Origin: Blasia pusilla
Taxonomy: Eukaryota > Marchantiophyta > Marchantiopsida > Blasiales
Assembly: GCA_050084515.1 (NCBI GenBank)
Contig: CM114271.1
Span: 49,414,001 to 49,478,000 of the forward strand
Length of the DNA stretch: 64,000 nt
Direction of reading: 5' to 3'
This document shows, piece by piece, positions 12,561-25,130 of this stretch. The notes beneath the pieces are model-generated. The model saw nothing but the letters and a program-made list of their open reading frames with translations, made no database searches and had not been told where the DNA came from. The position numbers and the translations under genes are program-made. Numbering within the stretch: the first letter of the stretch is position 1; each line of letters begins with the position of its first letter.

Positions 12561-15110
12561 GGAGAATATGTCATGAGAAAGGAATCATGAAGATGTTGAT
12601 AAACCATGCTTGATATCTCACCTACATATAAGGAAGGAGTATGAAGAAAATCCATTGTGAAACTTCCAAGTCAAAATCCGATGTATAATATTCAGTAAAA
12701 TATGGTGCGTCACCAATTGAAGGAGGTTAAAAAGCTTCTAAGAGTGCCACTATATCCCCAGTTGGAATCATCATAGAGGGAGGACCCATAGCAATGCTTG
12801 ATTTGCACATGAAAACTCACCAACTTGCCTCAAAATTTGGCTACATTGAAGGCATTGTTGTATTGAAGGCCTCCCATAATTGGCATGTTAAGTGAGATGA
12901 TTTGTTGCCAAGGCCTTTGCTCGAAGTAAATGCTCATTTTAAAGATTCTCCCAATCTCCAAACATAATTAAAGCATTGAATACGCAAGGAGGTTTTGCAA
13001 TGACCCATCACATCATCCCTTGGAGGGAGAACTAAGACCAACTATATATAATTAGGGGAAGAGTAATATTAAGAGATACCAAAATGTAGACATATGTGGA
13101 ATCACGCGTTAACCTTTATAATGGGAGAAGAAATATTTTTGGGTAATGGGGCACAGAGCATAGCAATATGTCTGTAGAGTCAAGGAAGAGGGAGACTTGG
13201 ATATCGATGGAAAGAGCGAAGGCGTTCATTTTGGCTTAAACAAGTCCAAGCAGCTGTTGTGGGGAGAGCAATAGGAGGTGGCAATGGATTAGGGATTGAA
13301 GGCCTATACATAAATTTACAATGTTGTTGATATTTTTTTATCCCATTGGATCGTTGAAAAACTTCTTAACACAAGGTATGGAATAAACTTTTGGAAAAAA
13401 TATAGAAGAAGAATTCAAGGGTTACAAGGAGAGTGTGGGAAGTGAATGAGATGATAAACGATAATCAAGGGGTAAATAGGTTGGGGAAGGAGGATGAAGA
13501 AGAGGAGGAGGTAAGGTTAGAAAATATGGGAGTTGGGGGCAAGTGTCCATATGAGATATAAGAGGATGGAAAAATATTTAGAATTTGGTAATATTAGATC
13601 TAGATTAAGATAAATAGGAAGAGACAAAGAGGGGATAAGAGGAGGATATGGAAGAAATATCAAGAGTGTAATGGATGAATGAGTATCAATAGGAAAATGG
13701 AAAGATGTATCATGAAGAGGATAACCAAGAGGAGAGGTTATGGTTGAAGAAGGGCGTATAAAACTATACAAGCAAAGAGATGGATTATCCAACCCCATAT
13801 CCATATAATCTAAAGCAAACATGACATTCAAGACAACAAGAGAAAAATAATTTGTTTTCTCCTCAAAGTATTAGGATAACAAACGTAATCAAAATAGTGG
13901 AATCCATCCAAAATAGATATAGACGGAGAGAATAAGATTAGACCAAGGAGAATTTATGATTGAAAGTCATTTTAAGAAATATAAGAAGCAATTGAAAAGG
14001 AGAAGTGATCTATATGGTGTTAAAAATAGTACCTTAAGAATATGAATATATAATGCCCTTAAGGAGATAGAGAATGTAGGGAGGGATGAAGTAATAAGGT
14101 GCATTAGTGAAATTACAAGGAAGATGTATGAGAGGAATTGATCCAAAACAAACCTACACACAAAAATAGGCACCGATGGATAAAAGATTATATTAAAGAA
14201 GAAAACTAGAAAACCCACATGACATGAAAAGAACGAGCTTACGAAGACGGTTGTAACAAGTTTTAGACCAAGCACAACAAAGAAATTGGAAACTCCAAAA
14301 AAGAAGATATGAGGAGAAAGTGAAACCTTCCCATCGATGATTAATATGAAGGGATGAGGTTGTCATGGTAGACCTAGAAAGTAGCAAAAGATTGAGAAAA
14401 GTAAGGGGAATCCTTTGAACTAATTGTAGACTGAAATCGCACTATAAGAATATATGCATTTAAGAATCTATGAGCTGCTCATGAGAGAAGGAGGTCCAAA
14501 TTAAAGATCCTAAAAACCTGAGCATGAGTGAAAAAAAAGAAAAACCCAAATTTAAGGCTTGAGAAGATAAACAAGTTGAGTCTAGGATTAAAAAGTTGGC
14601 CCAAAATTGAAGTAGTCACTACCAAAACACTCAACGGTCCTCCTCCTCCACATTGCTCCTTCCCTTCCAAATTCCCCTAACTTTCATAATCCATTCCAGA
14701 TTATAAATGTTTCATGATTGAGTGATGTTGTGCTAGGCCTCTTACTTTTAAACCAACATAGATAATGAATATGGCAGTAATTTTTTTAGGGAATTCAAAA
14801 TTAGTGCAAATAAGGAAATCTAATTCAAATCATAAATAAGTTATTCTAAGAATTAAGATGAAAGTGTTTATGAAAATTGGAATTCTAACTAACCAATATG
14901 GATGTCTTAAAGGTTCATGTATGGGGATTAGATCGTGTGGTTCATTCTAACATAAAAGACCACAAGGATGGAAGAATGTATATGGCAATACAAGACTTAT
15001 TAAAAACTTGAAAATTTATTGAAAAATTGATGTACACTTTCATAATTTATCTATATTATAATTGTCGACACTTTATGGAAAATAAGAAAAACTAGTGGAT
15101 TAGTAAGAAA
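12561..15110. other. Decayed repeat DNA, no gene seen
   Basis: Strongly purine-rich on the plus strand. The open frames on the minus strand (13,517-13,831 and 13,967-14,275) are compositional (Leu/Phe/Ser-rich) and match nothing I recognise. The part next to 12.5 kb probably continues the RT remnant. Confidence 0.4.
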
Positions 15111-15114
15111 AAAA

Positions 15115-15660
15115 TAGCAACGTGTTTGAATTTTGTCACTTGATTCATATTAGATGAATAGAGAAATGACTTTGAGAGGAAGAGGAAAATATTTTTTAAA
15201 GTAGTAATTAAATTAATTTATACTATAATGGATGATCATAGATGTAAAATAAAACAAAATAATGCAATAATTAGGAAGAATAGAAAAAAATAAATTTTTT
15301 TCCCTGAATTGATATTTGATGAGAAGGGGAAATAAAATTTAATAGAGAAGGAAAATAAAATATTTAAACTTTATGGAAGGGTGGAATTATTCAGGGTAAT
15401 AGAGTATTTAATTGAGGAGTGAAATTACTTAGAAGAGTGGAATGTTATTATTCTTCTAAGATTTAAAAAGATAAAAATGATATTTCAAATTCTGGAAAAA
15501 AATTTGAATATTCTAAAAATAATTATTTTAATTCATAATTGATATTTTGGAAAATAAAATTAATTTTAATGGAAAGTGAAAATAATTAAATTAAAAATTT
15601 AATCAATGGATATTATTTTAATGAGAAGAATTGATATTTTTTAAACTTTTATGGAAAAGT
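15115..15660 (+). repeat. AT-rich dispersed repeat, copy 2
   Basis: It starts GTGTTTGAATTTTGTCACTTG and continues through 'TATACTATAATGGATGATC'. The same order occurs at 16,552 (direct) and 10,770-11,340 (inverted). Copies 2 and 3 flank about 0.9 kb of non-coding DNA, which is an LTR-like arrangement. Confidence 0.6.
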
Positions 15661-16550
15661 GAAATTATTCAAGAGAATTTGATATTATATTTAAATATCT
15701 ATTAAGTACAAGATGAATCATTTCTGTCCTATTACATGAGGAACTTTTTTTCAATAAAGATACATATTTAAATAGCCCTAACTCATATGGACCTAGGAGA
15801 GAACTATGACAAAAAGTCTCTCCTCGAAGGATTGGAAAGGCTCGAAACAACTATTTTCTTTCCTGTAAGATCTCGTCCACATTAAAAAAAGTACATATGG
15901 TGTACCGAATGGCGTAATAAATAGAAATCGTGCATTATGTAACGAGTGATTCTTGCGGGGATCCACGGAGCTCTATAACACTCGACGATTGGATTTTATT
16001 TATTTTTCATATTTCTTGTACTTTAATTACCGAATGATACACATGTATGTGTAATTCAATTCCAAAATTTGTGGTGCTCAATTAAAATTGAGTTAAGGAA
16101 GGAAAAAATAAGAGGTTATCTTTTTTTGGATTTAGGTCCCGTAAGGATTTGTGGTCTTTTTATGTTGCGTCATATTGTCACATGTGGTCATTTGTTTTAT
16201 GTGAGATTTTTCAAAAGAAACGTTTTTTAAACCTCCGTTTACTCGTTATATTTAAAAATGCATTTTCCAACATGTGTAGAGGTCTTTTTCCTCAGTTCTA
16301 CACATCTGATTCCTTTTCTAACCGATCCAAATGGGGATGCGCATTACATGTATTTGAACGATGGAAAAAATTCCAAACACGAATCACTCGTTCCATCCCA
16401 TAAATAATCCGTAATTCTTTTTCTAATTGGAAATTGGATGACCCTTCCCGAGGGTCAAAAAAATTCCTTCATTGGGGATTTATCTCCTAAAAGAGCACTA
16501 TCCATTATCTAAGTTAAGAGCACTATCCATTTTACATGTGCAATAAGAGA
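15661..16550. other. Stretch between two direct AT-rich repeats
   Basis: No recognised gene. One 84-codon plus-strand ORF (16,149-16,403, ending ...FERWKKFQTRITRSIP) lacks any known domain. If the flanking repeats are LTRs, this would be the interior of a small non-autonomous element. Confidence 0.35.
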
Positions 16551-16551
16551 A

Positions 16552-17100
16552 AACATGTTTGAATTTTGTTATTTGAATCACATTAAATGGGTAGAAAGAA
16601 TGAATTAGAAGAAAAAAAAAAAAAAAGTTTTATCAATTAATTTATATTAGAAATTTATAATGGGTGATCTAGGTGTTAATAAAGTAAGAATTATTTTGGA
16701 GATTGGAATATCATTTAAATTTTAATTGTGGAGTGGAATTATTTAGAAGAATGAAATGTTATTACTCTTCTAAGATTTAAAAAATAGAAATCATACATAA
16801 ATTTTCACATAAAAAAATTTATTAAAAAGAATCATGTTTATTCACATTTGATATTTTCGGCAAGGAAAATGAATTCAAATTGAAAAGGGAAAAGGGAAAA
16901 GATTTTATAAATAAAAAATAATTTTTAAATTTAATTTTAGCGGGAGAAAGGAAGAGTAAATATTATTCAAAATTTGATGGAGGAGTGAAATTATTTAAGC
17001 GAATTATTATTATATAAAAATAAAATTTAATTATCCTTTAAAAATTGTAAAAATTAGAAAAAATACAGTAAAATTTTTAAATTTTATTACAATGAGTTAT
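16552..17100 (+). repeat. AT-rich dispersed repeat, copy 3
   Basis: Starts ATGTTTGAATTTTGTTATTTG, followed by 'ATTAGAAATTTATAATGGGTGATC'. Homologous to copies 1 and 2 over about 500 bases. Confidence 0.6.
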
Positions 17101-17569
17101 ATATAACAGCCCCGTAAAATATCTATAGCATCATTGACAGACATTTGCTCGACGTGACTCGTGAGTTAACATGATTGTTTGTGGAGGTCGTTGGATTATA
17201 TTTACATGGTTAGTAAGGTCAAGCAACGATGTTGTCTAATGGGTCTTATTAATGGGTCTTGTGAAACAAAGGTATTAGGTATTCTCGTGGGTTCTAAGTG
17301 GCAGGTGTAGTCTAAATGCCAAGTGTGTTTCTTCTTTCTTACACTCACCCGTATCTTCCATAACTTAAAAGTGCCCACTATGATCTTGCAAGGGAAGATG
17401 TGTAGGGAGGGGTTTCTTGGATTCCAGATCACCTCTTTCCGAAGGAAAAAGAGTATCCACTGGTTTACGAATAACATGACCGTTAAACTTTGCGATATCG
17501 GACTCTTAAAAAAGTCTCCTGAAAAAATTGATTAAGGTAATAAGCAAGAAGAAATGACAATAGTAGTAT

Positions 17570-17660
17570 TGACAAAAAAAAAAAAGAAACAAAGATGCAC
17601 TTCGATAAAAACGAGTGATGGAAAACCCATCGGAAGGAAAGAGGGTCTCATGGGTCTCAT
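17570..17660 (-). mobile_element. Short 3'-end fragment of the non-LTR retrotransposon family
   Basis: The bases from about 17,588 (ACAAAGATGCACTTCGATAA, then the segment ending in AAAACCCATCGG) are almost identical to 61,875-61,920, the 3' end of the copy at the right edge of the window. The fragment lies next to an A-rich run. It is a severely 5'-truncated insertion or a remnant. The ORF passing over it (17,554-17,925) is therefore not a real gene start. Confidence 0.6.
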
Positions 17661-18118
17661 TGACAAAAATAAGAATGGGAAGTTTCGAGGACCAAATTTT
17701 GTAATGATAAAAACCAATGGAGGTAGCGTAACATGTTACAAGATACAAAATTCATGGTACAAGCACAAAATTCAGTGGAAAAAGAAAAACCCCACCGAAT
17801 ACGCGAGAATGTTAATCGAAGTGGAGTCGGTTTCTTCTTGTGTTAACATCATCGAGTCTACGAAGACGGTTATCGTTGTAACGAAGATATTTTCCCCCAT
17901 GACGAATTTTGATCACCACCAATGAAGTACCTTCGCAATTCATCGGAGGGCTGACTCAGTTCCATCTTGAGTTTAATTTGGAGCGGCTGTCTAGTCGCCA
18001 ATATCGGACAGTGGAATTTCGAAGCTCTGGCACGACGTCCTATGTATGGATCCCGAGAATTCGAGGCCTCGACCTCGTCGTGTGGGAGAGCAGTCACTCG
18101 TCGACTACATCTAAAAGA
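17661..18118. other. Intergenic, no gene supported
   Basis: A plus-strand frame continues to 17,925 (KFRGPNFVMIKTNGGSVTCYK...), but it starts inside a retrotransposon fragment and matches nothing I know. Confidence 0.35.
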
Positions 18119-18177
18119 CGAGTTCATACCAATAGGGTTACGGACTACGAGTCCGTAACCCTATTGGTATGAACTCG
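18119..18177. repeat. Long perfect inverted repeat (28-bp arms, 3-nt loop)
   Basis: The arm 18,119-18,146 (starting CGAGTTCATACC) is the exact reverse complement of 18,150-18,177 around ACG. It is a near-perfect cruciform candidate. Confidence 0.9.
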
Positions 18178-21000
18178 CTTGCTGTCGATTCCATTAAGTT
18201 TTCTCGATTGAAATCATCTATACTATTGGGAATGGTACGTGGGCTTATTTTGAGAGGGCCTCCCTCCTATTTCGAAACGAAGCTTGCTAGATGGGTTAGA
18301 ATCGCCTTGAAAGCGCCAATCAATCCTTTGGCGCTGCACAAGTTAGACATCTCGCTCTTGAATTATGGCGTGGGTTAAATTATTTACGAAGGCCACCTAG
18401 TAAACTTGGTTCGCCTCCGAGCGGGACGAGATATCAATGGGAAAATCTAGAGCGGTGGTTCGAAGTAGTCAAAAAGAGTTTGGTGTAGGTCTGCTCATAT
18501 TTCAAGTCCGTGGACGCTGGATAGTGGGAGGCGAACCAGATTCGTGAATGATCCTTCAATTAATAGAACTTTAACGGAATTTGTGTCGGATCGAACCTTG
18601 GTCAAACAAAGTATATACCGAAGTCTCGTCCGCTGGATCGAGGTTCCGAGGGAATCCACTTCCCGCATCTTCAAAGCCGTGCCGAATCCTGTTCTTCACG
18701 GCACTGGACTGCTCTATGGTCATCGCCCAATATTAGGTTTCACTTCCAAATAAACAACTCGTAGGCCAGTGCCGGGATTCTTTGTAGAGCTAGCCGACCA
18801 AATTCAGACCTTTCCGATCGAAATCTGTAAATGTTGGGAAACTTCCCGATGATAAAAGAGGATTTTCTTTGTAAAATCTTTACATTCCCGACAAGAAAGA
18901 CTTACAGGAGCGTAGCAAAATTGCCAATGACTCTATAGCAATTACCCGAGCTTTGTCTAGTAGGGATGCTTCTGCGCTTTGGAGTCCTCTCAGTCCGAAA
19001 ATTCACTGTGCTGGGCTGGACGACTCATCAAGAGCCACGACGAAGCATGCCGTCCTTAACGACGAACTGGGAAGACTGAGGAAAAAGCTCGACTGCGAAG
19101 AACCGCATCCCGTCACAGAATAACGATAGCGCGGGTTGATTTCATTCGATAGGACTGGATCACACATACTTACGCATAAATAATTATGGTACTCTAAACA
19201 TAGAATGTAGCTATTCACGTTTCTTGATCGGACAACTCCATCACGGGGTAGGTGTCGCAAGCTCCGTCCGATAACTCTGGATTGGTTTCGCTTCCTCGTA
19301 ATCTCCAGGACACTTGTGAGGCCACGAACGTCACGAAGACTTATCGGGAGCCGGGGATGTAGTTTGAGAGTGGATGCCACCATTTCCCCCGATTTGAAAC
19401 CTTCTTTTTTGCCAGTTCCTCATAGGCAGTGATCATATCCTCCCTCTCCACCTCGAGCGTCAGTTATTGAATAGTTGTATTCCATCCCCGCAATGAATCG
19501 CGGTGAGACATTCTACATTTGAAAATTATCCTGGAGAAGATAATCAACGGCGCAATTAAAATTTCCATAATCATGGTTAAATCTCGTTCTGCCAACACAT
19601 ACGTGTATGAGGAAAAAGGGGCAATACCTGCAGTTGACGCTCGTGGATAATCTGTGCACCCGAGGATCTCGCTGGCTGGACGGTATGATTTTTTGCAATT
19701 GCTTGCCAGTCTTCTTCATGGCGAGCGAAATAGCAACCACTCCCTCTCCTCCATCAGAACGCAGACATGATATTCATGGGTGGCCACGTAGGATCAGGAG
19801 TGATTGATTGTAGCGGAATAGCAGTCTGCTTCTGGAAAGAGCTGCTATGTCAAAGAACATATCGAGTTGAAAGAAATGGACAGCAGCCACGCAGATTTGA
19901 GCGATAGCTAGAGCATCGACTGAGGATTCAATGAGCCTTTGGAAGCAATCATTGCAGTACGGAAAATTGTCACCTGGCGACCTCAATGCATGATCTAGGG
20001 GAAACGGAAATCTAAGAAAAGAATTCCAACCATCGCCCGTACACGATCGTACGACTATCTCAATGTGGGCTTCAACGAGACGAAAATACAGCGCTTGAGC
20101 CATAGATTGAGAATCTCCGGTAGATTGAACCATCCCACGATCTCAGTGGCTTCGACGAGATAGCAACCCAGGACTTCAATCATCCAAAGAGTACCTCCTA
20201 GTCCTGATGTGGACCCGCGCCTCCATGGCACATGAATATGTGCCTCATTTGCGTTCAATTCTGTCCAGATTTCAGACTTCGTCCCCAGCCATACGGATTT
20301 AACGATCTTCCCTGTGGCAGGTTGCGATCAACGCTCTCGATATCTCACCACTCCAATTACAGAGATCTAATCGGAACACAGGTGAATCTGCAGCCTTGCT
20401 ACCGCATCGACGGATGAAAATGACATCTGGATCACTGCAGTCTGGTTTACCAAAGATAGATGGGCTAGATTATATGAGAGGTTTGTTAAGTTAGAGATCT
20501 ATATACGGGTATACGGGAAATTGATACGTTGAGAGCCTGTATAAAACGCGGGCGATGTAAAATCCATCGGAAATTTGAGGAGACCTATGGGTTTAAAGTG
20601 AAATCTAATGCGGAGCCCGTCTACTTGGGGAGGAATCGAGATATGCCTTGCTTCCCTCTTTTCTAAAATGAAAGGAAATTCATTAAACACTTGGAACCCT
20701 TTGTCGGGCTCTTTGAGGTGTGGGGGCGTCCCAACACGAATTCGGTTTGGATCGGTATAAGAAGGAGCTTACTAACGTCTCATGTGATTACATATCTCAA
20801 GCTACGAAGGCGTGAGTTACTTGTAAGGGCAGGAATGAAAGGAATGAAAATTCTATATAAAAGAAATCTAGGGCTAGAGTATATGTATATTTTATACGGG
20901 TTTGTTTAATATCGGAGAGTACAAATCAGAGCAGACCGAAAATAGAATAAAAAAGGTGAGTGTCTAAGGTCTGATTTAATTGAATAATGTTGTAAAAACA
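18178..21000. other. Mixed-composition intergenic DNA, no gene recognised
   Basis: Short ORFs on both strands (up to 126 codons at 19,003-19,383, minus) overlap one another and show no domain. The DNA is GC-richer than the flanks, so an unidentified old element is likely. Confidence 0.4.
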
Positions 21001-21131
21001 AATGAAATAAAATATATATGTAGAAAAAGGATGGGAAACCCATCACTATACAAAAGAGGGGGCATGGAGACCCAAAAAATAGACCTCAAGACCGGAACCG
21101 GCCCCGAGGAGAAAGAAGGGGGCCTTCCCCC

Positions 21132-22172
21132 CTAACGACCAAAGTCACCAACAACAAAGACAATATCAGCAACACCTAGAGAACTATGACTACTACTAAG
21201 TGGGCCTCTAGCATAGGCGTCTCCAACCGCCTGAGCCTGCCGCAGAAGCCCATTTGCCCTGGCGCGCTGCAAAGCTATGGAGACCCGTTGCCTACAATAA
21301 AGTATCGCAGTGGCTAAGGACAATCCATTTCTCGACTGGAGATGATGGGCGCAATCCGTAAGGAACGAGTCAAACCTCTCCCCCATCGCCCCATACATCT
21401 CAATGGCTAGGGGGATAAATCGATGTCCGTCATGAAGTCGACTATAAATGTGGGTCTTCTTGACCGCCGCTGCCGCCGCTCCTTGTAGCAATCTCCCTTG
21501 TGCTACCACTTGGGCTCGCACCGCCTCCTGCGTAGGATCCGTCACTACAACATCCGCTACCACCACCTCATACTCCCTCGTCATGTAGAGATCAGCACGG
21601 ATAAGGGAATCCCGCATGGAGTAGTGCCTCTCTCTTTGTACATGGAATCCACTCTCCCGAGCAATAGAGAACATAATATCCCGCACTGCATCGTGAGTGG
21701 CTATCCTCTCACCCCCAACTGGACACCGTGCCAAATGCACACCAAGTGGATCCAGACTCCGGCGACACTCGCAATGTGTCGAACCAACCACCGTTGGTTG
21801 GGGTAGGCCCAGTCGGAACCTCATCGCTATAGTGTAGGTAAGTGGTGCGATGCGGAAAGCCGGGATGAGGGGACGAGCCCCCACCCATGAGCTGCCCCCT
21901 TTCCGGAGCAAGAGCGAATACGGGCCCGAACCTCCATGGGGATATTCCCGTCCGACATAGTAGCTCTAAACAATGCATCAAAGTGGGCTTCCATCAAAGA
22001 AGATTGGAGCCCAAATTGTCCGTAGGTAACTAGGGAAGAGAAAGCGGGAAGAACTGCTCTAGCCTCAACAAGAAGGGAGTCTCTACAAGCTGTGAGTGAA
22101 GACTGAAGTGGGAAAAGATCATCCTCAACCTGGGAAACGTACTGTAAAAGTAGTGGTCTATGCCTAACCAGG
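21132..22172 (-). pseudogene. Retrotransposon C-terminal region with CCHC/H-like motif
   Basis: The frame from about 22,172 (VEDDLFPLQSSLTACRDSLLVE...) shifts near 21,900 into the frame that ends at 21,132. The second frame contains FRLGLPQPTVVGSTHCECRRSLDPLGVHLARCPVGGERIATHDAVRD. This has the CxC...D.LG.H...C...ER..THD.VRD pattern that follows the RT in a family of plant, fungal and oomycete LINE-like elements and probably binds zinc. The end (DCAHHLQSRNGLSLATAILYCRQRVSIALQRARANG) recurs at 33.7 kb. One frameshift is present. Confidence 0.7.
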
Positions 22173-22608
22173 ACTTTGTATCGAGTTTTGTGGCGGCGGC
22201 TCTTACCGAGGATCTTCTTCATGTGGACGATCTCATGAGGATTGGTGACCCTCAAGTAGCTTATGGAATCCTCTTGTCATGTTTTGCCCGTAGACCTGGT
22301 TATCTGTGTAGAACCGTCTGGGCGACTAGCCATATTTCTTCCTTGTATAGATCCTTTGATAGAAAGATTATGCAGGTGTTTGGGGATCTTCTAGGACCCG
22401 GCTCATTAGAGTGCCCCGCGGGGGAGTTAGCTCGTAGATAGGCTTCTTGGCCGATTGCCTTTGGTGGAGTAGGTCTCATAGCGACTGAGTTAGTGGCGTC
22501 TTCAGCCTTTTTAGGGAGTTGGGCCACTGTAGCACCCCTCCTTTGCTCCTGATTTTTGGTTAGGGATAGACCGCTACTTTTATAGTAGGTTTCCCAGGTT
22601 GAGGATGG
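22173..22608 (+). pseudogene. Reverse transcriptase thumb segment, inverted relative to its element
   Basis: The plus-strand frame from 22,160 reads DFVSSFVAAALTEDLLHVDDL...GDPQVAYGILLSCFARRPGYL...FDRKIMQVFGDLLGPG, then (after a stop) PIAFGGVGLIATELV...AFLGSWATVAPLL. The matching sequence of the copy at 62.8-63.3 kb lies on the minus strand, in line with its RT. So here the segment was flipped. The downstream inverted-repeat partner at 22,553-22,608 duplicates 22,119-22,172. Confidence 0.75.
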
Positions 22609-23499
22609 TCTTTTCCGACAGTTTTTTGACATCTGCTGGAGGGCTTTGTGTCTTGGGAAACCCTGGGAAGCCCTCCAACAGGTGTCAAAAAATGGTCGGG
22701 TAAATGAATATCCGCTAACAAGCCTAATGAAGACCAAGCCTTGCACTTTCCCACCTTCACCGCGAGGCCAACGTGTGCCAACTGTGCTGAAAAGTGCTGA
22801 AATGTAGGAACAACCAAGTCTCCACGGCCGACAATGTGAGTATCATCTGCCAACGAAGGGAAAATGCAACCCGGGAAAGCCGCCACTGTAGAAAGAACCT
22901 CTCGATAATGAGCCAAAGCAAACAATGCACCATCCAAGGGATCACCCTGACGCGTCCCGATAACAGACTCCAAGACCGTGACCTTCTCCTCGAACCTACC
23001 GTGGTGAAAATAGAGAGCCGAGGGGCCCCCATAAAAAGCATGCACGAAGGGAATCAGGCTCGCTATGGGACCCCCTGTGTCTCTCAGCTCCGTGAAGATA
23101 GCTACCCGAGACACTGAGTTAAAGGCGTTCTCCACATCAACTTGGAGAACCACCCACTTGGGGATGTATATATAAACAAGCCCTCAAACCTAAGGCTACA
23201 GCCTCACAACCGGCTGGCGTGGCAACTCCGAACTGGTGCGGACTCAAATGTGACCGGAAAGCCTCACGGAACTGCAAAGCGATAGTGCGACTCACCAACC
23301 GCAAGAGCACCTCCCCTATGGCAATCGGACGGATCCCTCCACCCTCCTTCGATAACGCGAAAAGTCGCCCCGCCCCCAATACCTGGGCTACTGCTGTTGG
23401 CACTCTCCCCTGAGCTAGGTGAGAGGCAACCTGAAGCAACTCGGAAAGTGGAAACACCATATGAGATGGAGATGTACCTATGATAGTGCACGTTACCAT
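22560..23499 (-). pseudogene. Reverse transcriptase domain, N-terminal part
   Basis: Two overlapping frames give a continuous RT. Frame one (23,499-23,137) holds the fingers, with GGIRPIAIGEVLLRLVSR and HQFGVATPAGCEA. Frame two (23,153-22,560) holds the palm, with LQVDVENAFNSVSR (first catalytic Asp), GTRQGDPLDGALFALAHY, and PSLADDTHIVG, where ADD replaces the canonical Y/FxDD at the active site. A one-base frame change near 23,150 separates them. From about 22,620 the frame runs into inverted sequence, so the thumb is lost in this orientation. Family: LINE-type reverse transcriptase copying its own RNA at a nicked chromosomal target. Confidence 0.75.
22624..22693. repeat. Imperfect hairpin at the second inversion junction
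   Basis: TTTTTTGACATCTGCTGGAG at 22,624 is repeated inverted at about 22,669-22,693 (2 mismatches in 25). It lies where minus-orientation RT sequence resumes after the inverted block. Confidence 0.75.
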
Positions 23500-25130
23500 T
23501 GTATCACCACCCCGTCACCAAATCTGTAGTGGAATATGAAGTAGATCATGATCATTTTCCGCAATCCGAGGATCTGAGTTATCCAGCCCCTAAAAGCCAA
23601 AAGCCTTCCCTCTACTGTGATGATCCTGTGTGTGCCTCACCACCTCCCAAGGGAATCATCTCCATGTTGATTGGCCGTCGAGTTTCGCTGGGTGGAAATT
23701 ACAAGACTTTACCAAAACCATTTTTTTTCCTGAGAAATTTTTGCGCTTCTCATTTTCCGACCGCATTTTCAAAATGCCCTAATGCCGAAACTAGTGAAAC
23801 ATGACTATGAGGTTTCAGCAGGTATCACCAATTTTCTGAAATTTTCAGATTCGAGTCGAAAACATCTAAAGTCTGTCGGCCGCCTTAGAAAAACAGCCCA
23901 CACTAACCTAACTCACATCTTGAGAGTGTATTACCGGGTATCATGGAAGGTACATTGTCAAAAAAGGCACGAATCCCATAAAGTCTTTGGAAATTTGACT
24001 CAAACCCGAGAACAAGTTCGAAATTCGCGTTGGGAATGTTGCCGATAATCACCTACCGGTTCCTGTAGGAAGACTCACAACAGTGAAAGTGTCTACGTAC
24101 GTTGTGTGCAGGCATAGAACTAAAAGTGTCCACGTGCATTGCATTTTCTTACAAGTCCTTTCCGTCTATCTGTCCTGGTAGGGCCCCGTTTCTGATTTGT
24201 GGGTCTTCATTCCAATCCCTAGTCACCAACTTATGAGTCGGCTTCATACGAAGGCGTAAGACATACCAACATGAATCTTTTGAGGACTACTAATGCGGTT
24301 CAGTCCGATCATGAGCCTACAAATAGCGAGAGGGCTCATAAAAAGAGCCCAACCGAACCTTATGTGGAAGCGGAGGGTGAGGGAGGGGAAGAGGAAGATG
24401 AGGATAACGATGTAAGCCCATCAGTACCTCTGTTTGTGTGTTAGAGTGGTAGAAAGCGAATAATTTATGTACAATTGTTTCAAGTATTGAATTTTGAGTT
24501 TATCTTATGTTTTTAAACTCGAAATTCGTAAGAAAAAAAAATAGTAAGATAATAAGCTAGGAAAATAGTAAAAGGGTATGATTTTTTTGATAAAGTTTTA
24601 TGAAAATGAAAATAAATTTTGGGAGACGGAAAATGATTGAATTAATAAAAAATGGAGATTATTTTTAGAATAGAGTGGAGTATTATTTCAGCCTTTATTG
24701 AGGACTTGGGAGTGAGATGTTATTGATTCTTGAAAAGTAGAAAAACCAATGGATTTGGGAATGGAGGAAAATATTGGAGAGTAGAAGATTACTTCTAAAT
24801 TTCTTTTACAAAAATACCCTTTTTGGGCATGTTAAATTGCTAACTACTGGTAGGCGGTATGAAATATGGCAAAGAAAAAAAATCTTGTGATTGAAAATAA
24901 ATTATATTTTTGATCTTTAAGACCATTACATTTTCTCTTCGAAGTAACATAGTATTACTCCCATTCACAAGACAATGTTACCCCTTTGACCACAAGTACT
25001 CCTATGCATGAGGGAATAACACCTGAGGTTAGTCTAACCTCAACTTCTAGGGAATTGGAAAATTTGGCGACTAGAACTCTTGTTAGAGTTGAAGCCTCAA
25101 CACTTCCAAGTGTGAGTAATTAATGAATAT
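23500..25130 (+). other. Possible degenerate exons of an unrecognised gene
   Basis: Three plus-strand stretches look protein-like but match no family I know: 23,499-23,804 (acidic/proline-rich, ...SEDLSYPAPKSQKPSLYCDD...), 24,271-24,414 (an ATG-started acidic run EGEGGEEEDEDNDV next to a GTAAGC donor), and 24,960-25,123 (TTSTPMHEGITPEVSLTSTSRELENL). They are separated by AT-rich DNA and could be exons of one decayed transposon gene. I see no start or stop that would confirm this. Confidence 0.25.

Larger units (their letters stand above)
21000..23499 (-). mobile_element. Non-LTR retrotransposon, 5'-truncated, with internal inverted segment
   Basis: On the minus strand the element runs from the RT fingers/palm (23,499) to a 3' UTR ending near 21,000. 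Its 3' UTR shares the CCATC...ATGGG region with the copies at 17.6, 34.0 and 61.9 kb. It lacks the part of the RT upstream of 'LLQVASHLAQG', which is still present in the copy at 63.9 kb. About 450 bases in the middle (roughly 22,173-22,620) are in the opposite orientation. Its GC-rich, codon-preserving sequence makes it the youngest copy here, yet the inversion and frameshifts make it inactive. Confidence 0.8.

Noticed and set aside
15880-16450. Organelle-derived insertion
   Set aside because: The composition resembles chloroplast spacer DNA, but I could not match any organelle gene or tRNA.
17554-17925. 123-codon ORF as a gene
   Set aside because: It begins inside a poly-A run and a retrotransposon 3' fragment shared with 61.9 kb; the remainder has no recognisable domain.
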